Shown here one piece after another: positions 6,482 to 8,736 of a DNA stretch of 8,736 nt. The position numbers and the translations under genes were made by a program. Below the pieces are notes generated by a model, which saw only the letters and a list, made by a program, of their open reading frames with translations, was not told where the DNA came from and searched no databases. Source of the stretch: Bacteroidales bacterium (GTDB taxonomy: Bacteria > Bacteroidota > Bacteroidia > Bacteroidales > Marinilabiliaceae); contig SFOL01000076.1 of assembly GCA_004552385.1 (NCBI GenBank), forward strand, positions 1 to 8,736. Reading direction: 5' to 3'. Numbering within the stretch: the stretch's first letter is position 1; each line of letters begins with the position of its first letter.

Positions 6482-7972
6482 CTAAAGGTCATGACCGCAA
6501 TAGCTCAGGTCGAAACTCTTATTGCATATAGGGAAGTCTGATATGCCGTTGCCTCGCACCGCCATGGCGAGCCCCATCCAGTTGTGCACAGAAGGGTCCA
6601 CGACCTTGTAGGCGGCGAGTCGTCCCTCCGAGTCTGTGACGCCCGCATGTACGCAGACGCCTCGCCAGCCCTCGACGAGGGATATGCACATCTTGCCCGG
6701 CAGGAGCCTCCCAATGGACACCCTGCCGCGCTCGTCGCCCTCGGGGCACTCCGCAATGAGGCGGCGGATGTTGCCGATAGACTGCAACACCTCCTCATAC
6801 CGCACCCTGGCGCGCGCATAGACGTCGCCGGAGCGCTTAACCACAGGCTCGAGGCCCAAGCCGCCATACAGCAGGCAGGGGTGCGACGCCCTGACGTCAC
6901 GGGCCACCCCCGACGCCTTGGCCGCCATGCCCTCCAAGCCGAGGCGGAGCGCCAGCTCGGTGGTGACGACCCCGGTGCGCTCTATTCGGGACAAGACCGA
7001 CGGCAGATCGAACATCTGCTCCGCCATCTCACGGAAATCGGGCTCGAAAGCCTCGATCGCCTTAATCCACTCGTCGGCCAAAGACCTCGTGAATGGGAAA
7101 TTGGAGTACCCTGGCCTGATGAGGCTCTTGGCGAATCGGCTGCCGCACCACTTTTGGAAGAAATTTATCATCGGTGTGCGAAGCCTGCCGAATACCGCGT
7201 TACCGAGCTGATAGGCAATGTCTGTGCAGATGGCGGAGAGGTCTCCTGTGTGGACCGCGATACGCTCCTGCTCGAGCGCCACCGTACGGTCAAAAGCCAG
7301 ACGAGGATCGACCTGCGCCCCGGCCAAAGCCTCATACATGAGCGCAAAAGCCGTTGAATGCCCCACGACGGTGTCGCCCGCCACGCCCTCGGCAATGGTG
7401 GCGCGCTGCAACAGCTTCTCCTTGGCGAGCATGAGCGACTCTACACCGCGATGTTGCCAACCGAGCTGAATCTCGAGATGGTGGATCTTCTCGCCCTCGC
7501 AAATGAAACGGAAATGACCAGGCTCGATTATGCCCGCGTGAATGGGACCCACGCCCACGCGGTGGAACTCCTCGCTCTCGATGTCGAAAAACGGGTAGTC
7601 GTATATGTCCCCCCCCTCCTTGCGATCGTGCGCATATCGCAACGGCTTAAGCCAAGGATGGTTTGAGAACTTCACGCCGAGCGATTCGCACAGTTCCCGC
7701 TCAAAGGCGTGCATCTCGGGCCTCTCAGCCGATAGCGACAGGAGCGTGTCAGACAGGGCCGCGGACGCGCCAAGCACCTCAAGGGTGTGCGCCTCGTCAT
7801 CGGCCACCACGGCATAAAGACTCACATCATGGTCGGACGACATGCGGCCGAAATAGAGCAGGCAATGGCATGAGGGCTTCTCGAGCCGCGAAAGGACAGA
7901 TGAGTAGAATGTGGCGTAGTCAGTAAGTCCGACAGCCTCAACATCGAAAGCGAGTCCGTTAGAAACAAACAT
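6482..7972 (-). CDS. NuoC/NuoD-like large subunit, [NiFe] hydrogenase-related, lacking metal ligands
   Basis: A 496-residue fusion like HycE/HyfG. The N-terminal NuoC-like 30-kDa part (about 1-125) carries FERELCESLGVKFSNHPWL at 90-108. The large-subunit part starts at GPIHAGIIEPGHFRF (142-156) and LGWQHRGVESLM (170-181), sequences typical of group 4 [NiFe] hydrogenases and more distantly NuoD. At the first ligand motif (ExxCGxCxxxHS in HycE) the sequence is EGVAGDTVVGHS, so both Cys are replaced (Ala198, Thr201). At the C-terminal DPCxxC it reads DLSYCG (488-493), so those ligands are Ser490 and Gly493. A NiFe centre is therefore not expected. The protein fits the hydrogenase-related (Ehr) type better than a true hydrogenase. 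It starts 15 bases after the yecH-like gene. No membrane subunits (HyfB/C/E/F-like) are encoded nearby. The reaction is unknown. Confidence 0.9.
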   Translation of the reverse strand: MFVSNGLAFDVEAVGLTDYATFYSSVLSRLEKPSCHCLLYFGRMSSDHDVSLYAVVADDEAHTLEVLGASAALSDTLLSLSAERPEMHAFERELCESLGVKFSNHPWLKPLRYAHDRKEGGDIYDYPFFDIESEEFHRVGVGPIHAGIIEPGHFRFICEGEKIHHLEIQLGWQHRGVESLMLAKEKLLQRATIAEGVAGDTVVGHSTAFALMYEALAGAQVDPRLAFDRTVALEQERIAVHTGDLSAICTDIAYQLGNAVFGRLRTPMINFFQKWCGSRFAKSLIRPGYSNFPFTRSLADEWIKAIEAFEPDFREMAEQMFDLPSVLSRIERTGVVTTELALRLGLEGMAAKASGVARDVRASHPCLLYGGLGLEPVVKRSGDVYARARVRYEEVLQSIGNIRRLIAECPEGDERGRVSIGRLLPGKMCISLVEGWRGVCVHAGVTDSEGRLAAYKVVDPSVHNWMGLAMAVRGNGISDFPICNKSFDLSYCGHDL

Positions 7973-7987
7973 TTGATACTCTTAAAA

Positions 7988-8221
7988 TCAATGGTTGCAG
8001 ACCTTGCTAACGTCGACAGTGAAGCCGTCAGCCTCCGCCGGCATGAACTTACCCTTGGCCTCAAGGAAATCGACCAGCTCTGCAGCCGTCATGCCCTCCG
8101 CCGAGCAAGTGCAGAACCTCTCATCGGGGCCGAACTTGGCGATTATGGCCTCGACGAGCTCCCGTCGGGAGGCATAGGAGTTGCCCTCCATCATGTGGAG
8201 GACATCGTGTCCGTGTGTCAT
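7988..8221 (-). CDS. YecH-family (DUF2492) small putative metal-binding protein
   Basis: A 77-residue protein that matches the YecH/DUF2492 family over its whole length. It starts THGHDVLHMM, has FCTCSAEGMTAAELVDFL at 36-53, then KGKF and a C-terminal VCNH. Candidate metal ligands are His3, His5, Cys37, Cys39, Cys75 and His77. In the E. coli relative, as I recall it, the middle motif is FHTCSA, so Cys37 replaces a His. The family function is not established. A role in maturing metal enzymes has been suggested for relatives, and I recall that only loosely. Here it is the first gene of a unit with a hydrogenase-related large and small subunit, only 15 bases upstream of the large-subunit start. 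That makes an accessory role in that complex a reasonable inference. No good promoter was found in the 36 bases between the tRNA terminator and its ATG. Confidence 0.88.
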   Translation of the reverse strand: MTHGHDVLHMMEGNSYASRRELVEAIIAKFGPDERFCTCSAEGMTAAELVDFLEAKGKFMPAEADGFTVDVSKVCNH

Positions 8222-8257
8222 AACGTAAACAAGAAAATGGCTGAGTGTGTATTAATG

Positions 8258-8291
8258 AAAAAGTCGCCCAATAGCAATCTACTGAGCGACT
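8258..8291 (-). terminator. Intrinsic terminator of the tRNA-Asp cluster
   Basis: Minus strand: AGTCGCTC pairs with GGGCGACT (one G-T pair, 8-bp stem, 8284-8291 with 8262-8269) and is followed by a U-run (8258-8262). It starts 10 bases after the last tRNA and ends 36 bases before the yecH-like ATG. It is a classic intrinsic terminator. Confidence 0.82.
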
Positions 8292-8301
8292 AAAACCTTT
8301 G

Positions 8302-8375
8302 CGGTGAGGACGAGGCTCGAACTCGCGACCCCATGCGTGACAGGCATGTATTCTAACCAACTGAACTACCCCACC
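8302..8375 (-). tRNA. tRNA-Asp(GTC), copy 3 in transcription order
   Basis: A 74-base cloverleaf read on the minus strand. The acceptor GGTGGGG pairs with CCTCACC (one G-T pair). The D arm is GTTC/GAAT with the loop AGTTGGTTA. The anticodon stem CATGC/GCATG carries the loop CTGTCAC with anticodon GTC. The T arm GCGAG/CTCGT has the loop TTCGAGC. Discriminator base is G, as expected for Asp. CCA is not encoded (the next bases are CAA). Identical in sequence to the two copies upstream. Confidence 0.97.
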
Positions 8376-8400
8376 AAAGGAATTGTTTTCAAGAAATAAG

Positions 8401-8474
8401 CGGTGAGGACGAGGCTCGAACTCGCGACCCCATGCGTGACAGGCATGTATTCTAACCAACTGAACTACCCCACC
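8401..8474 (-). tRNA. tRNA-Asp(GTC), copy 2 in transcription order
   Basis: All 74 bases are identical to the copy at 8302-8375, including the GTC anticodon and G discriminator. CCA is not encoded; the bases after the discriminator are CTT. A 25-base spacer separates it from the next copy downstream and a 28-base spacer from the copy upstream. Confidence 0.97.
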
Positions 8475-8502
8475 GTTTCGCTTACTGCTTCAGATTAGTT
8501 GG

Positions 8503-8576
8503 CGGTGAGGACGAGGCTCGAACTCGCGACCCCATGCGTGACAGGCATGTATTCTAACCAACTGAACTACCCCACC
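8503..8576 (-). tRNA. tRNA-Asp(GTC), promoter-proximal copy
   Basis: The first tRNA in the transcript, identical over 74 bases to the other two. It differs in its 3' flank: CCA directly follows the discriminator G (plus-strand 8500-8502 is TGG), so this copy encodes its own CCA end, or matches it by chance. Confidence 0.97.
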
Positions 8577-8658
8577 AAGAAATAAAACCTCAGCAGTAAG
8601 CTTCAATATGTCTGCTTTCAGAGGCGAGCCGCTTAGGCTTCGTTCCCGATTGCGAGTG
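8577..8658 (-). other. Leader of the tRNA-Asp transcript
   Basis: About 75 bases between the predicted transcription start and the first tRNA. It includes a 5-bp inverted repeat (AGCAG/CTGCT, 15-base loop, about 8593-8617) followed by GAGGTTTTATTTC on the minus strand. This could be a weak attenuator or simply a processed 5' leader. No coding gene is visible. Confidence 0.35.
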
Positions 8659-8688
8659 CAAAGTTAAGTGATTTTTCTTTCGTCGCAA
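8659..8688 (-). promoter_or_regulatory. Bacteroidetes-type promoter of the tRNA-Asp cluster
   Basis: On the minus strand TTG (8686-8688), a 19-base spacer, then TAACTTTG (8659-8666), an exact match to the -7 consensus TAnnTTTG. The DNA further upstream (8699-8736) is strongly AT-rich with A and T runs, which could act like an UP element. It is the best-formed promoter in the window, as expected for a stable RNA unit. Confidence 0.8.
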
Positions 8689-8736
8689 TAGTGAAGGCCA
8701 ATATTTTTCCACAAAATTTTTACTTGCTTTTTACAC

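Noticed and set aside
6584..7357. 257-residue plus-strand ORF opposite the large-subunit gene
   Set aside because: It is antisense to a well-recognised gene, has no recognisable domain, and long antisense frames are common in GC-rich coding DNA.
6482..7972. Calling the large subunit a catalytic [NiFe] hydrogenase or a complex I NuoCD
   Set aside because: All four Ni-ligand Cys are replaced, and the sequence follows HycE/HyfG landmarks rather than the NuoD ones; no other complex I genes are nearby.
8121..8459. 112-residue minus-strand ORF with an internally repeated peptide
   Set aside because: It runs through two tRNA-Asp genes and the terminator; the peptide repeat only reflects the duplicated tRNA sequence. 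It also overlaps the yecH-like gene in another frame.
8302..8576. Regular direct repeats of about 100-base period, possible CRISPR-like or tandem repeat array
   Set aside because: The 74-base units fold as tRNA-Asp and the short spacers are unrelated leader or trailer sequence.

Overview
The window looks like a chromosomal stretch from a fairly GC-rich member of the Bacteroidales. Three things point there. Promoter-like sites match the Bacteroidetes sigma pattern (TTG, 19 bp, TAnnTTTG). Start codons lack clear Shine-Dalgarno sequences. One gene is a periplasmic DUF4369-thioredoxin (TlpA-like) protein of a kind common in that group. Family and genus cannot be fixed from the sequence alone.

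Everything recognised is on the minus strand, so transcription runs from high to low coordinates. It starts at a strong promoter (about 8659-8688) feeding three identical tRNA-Asp(GTC) genes (8576 down to 8302), closed by a clear intrinsic terminator (8258-8291). Next is a compact three-gene unit: a YecH-like small putative metal-binding protein (8221-7988), a NuoC/NuoD-like large subunit related to group 4 [NiFe] hydrogenases (7972-6482), and a ferredoxin/NuoB-like small subunit fusion (6436-5681). Two candidate terminators follow. Then come a secreted TlpA-like thioredoxin (5456-4317), an orphan HPt phosphotransfer protein (4300-3857), a STAS-domain anti-anti-sigma-like protein (3741-3436), an SDR oxidoreductase (3421-2603) and phenylalanyl-tRNA synthetase beta chain pheT (2537-78).

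The most interesting part is the three-gene unit. The large subunit is clearly built on the group 4 hydrogenase/complex I scaffold, but all four Cys positions that would hold the NiFe site are replaced. The small subunit keeps only one of the four Cys expected for the proximal [4Fe-4S] cluster, and only one ferredoxin cluster is complete. No membrane subunit is encoded beside them, and the unit is bounded by terminators. It therefore resembles a stripped-down, orphan hydrogenase-related (Ehr-like) module whose chemistry is not predictable from known relatives.

Second in interest are the SDR, whose predicted catalytic Tyr is His and tetrad Asn is Asp, and the close grouping of HPt, STAS and SDR genes without a kinase, phosphatase or response regulator nearby. 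The rest is ordinary housekeeping content.
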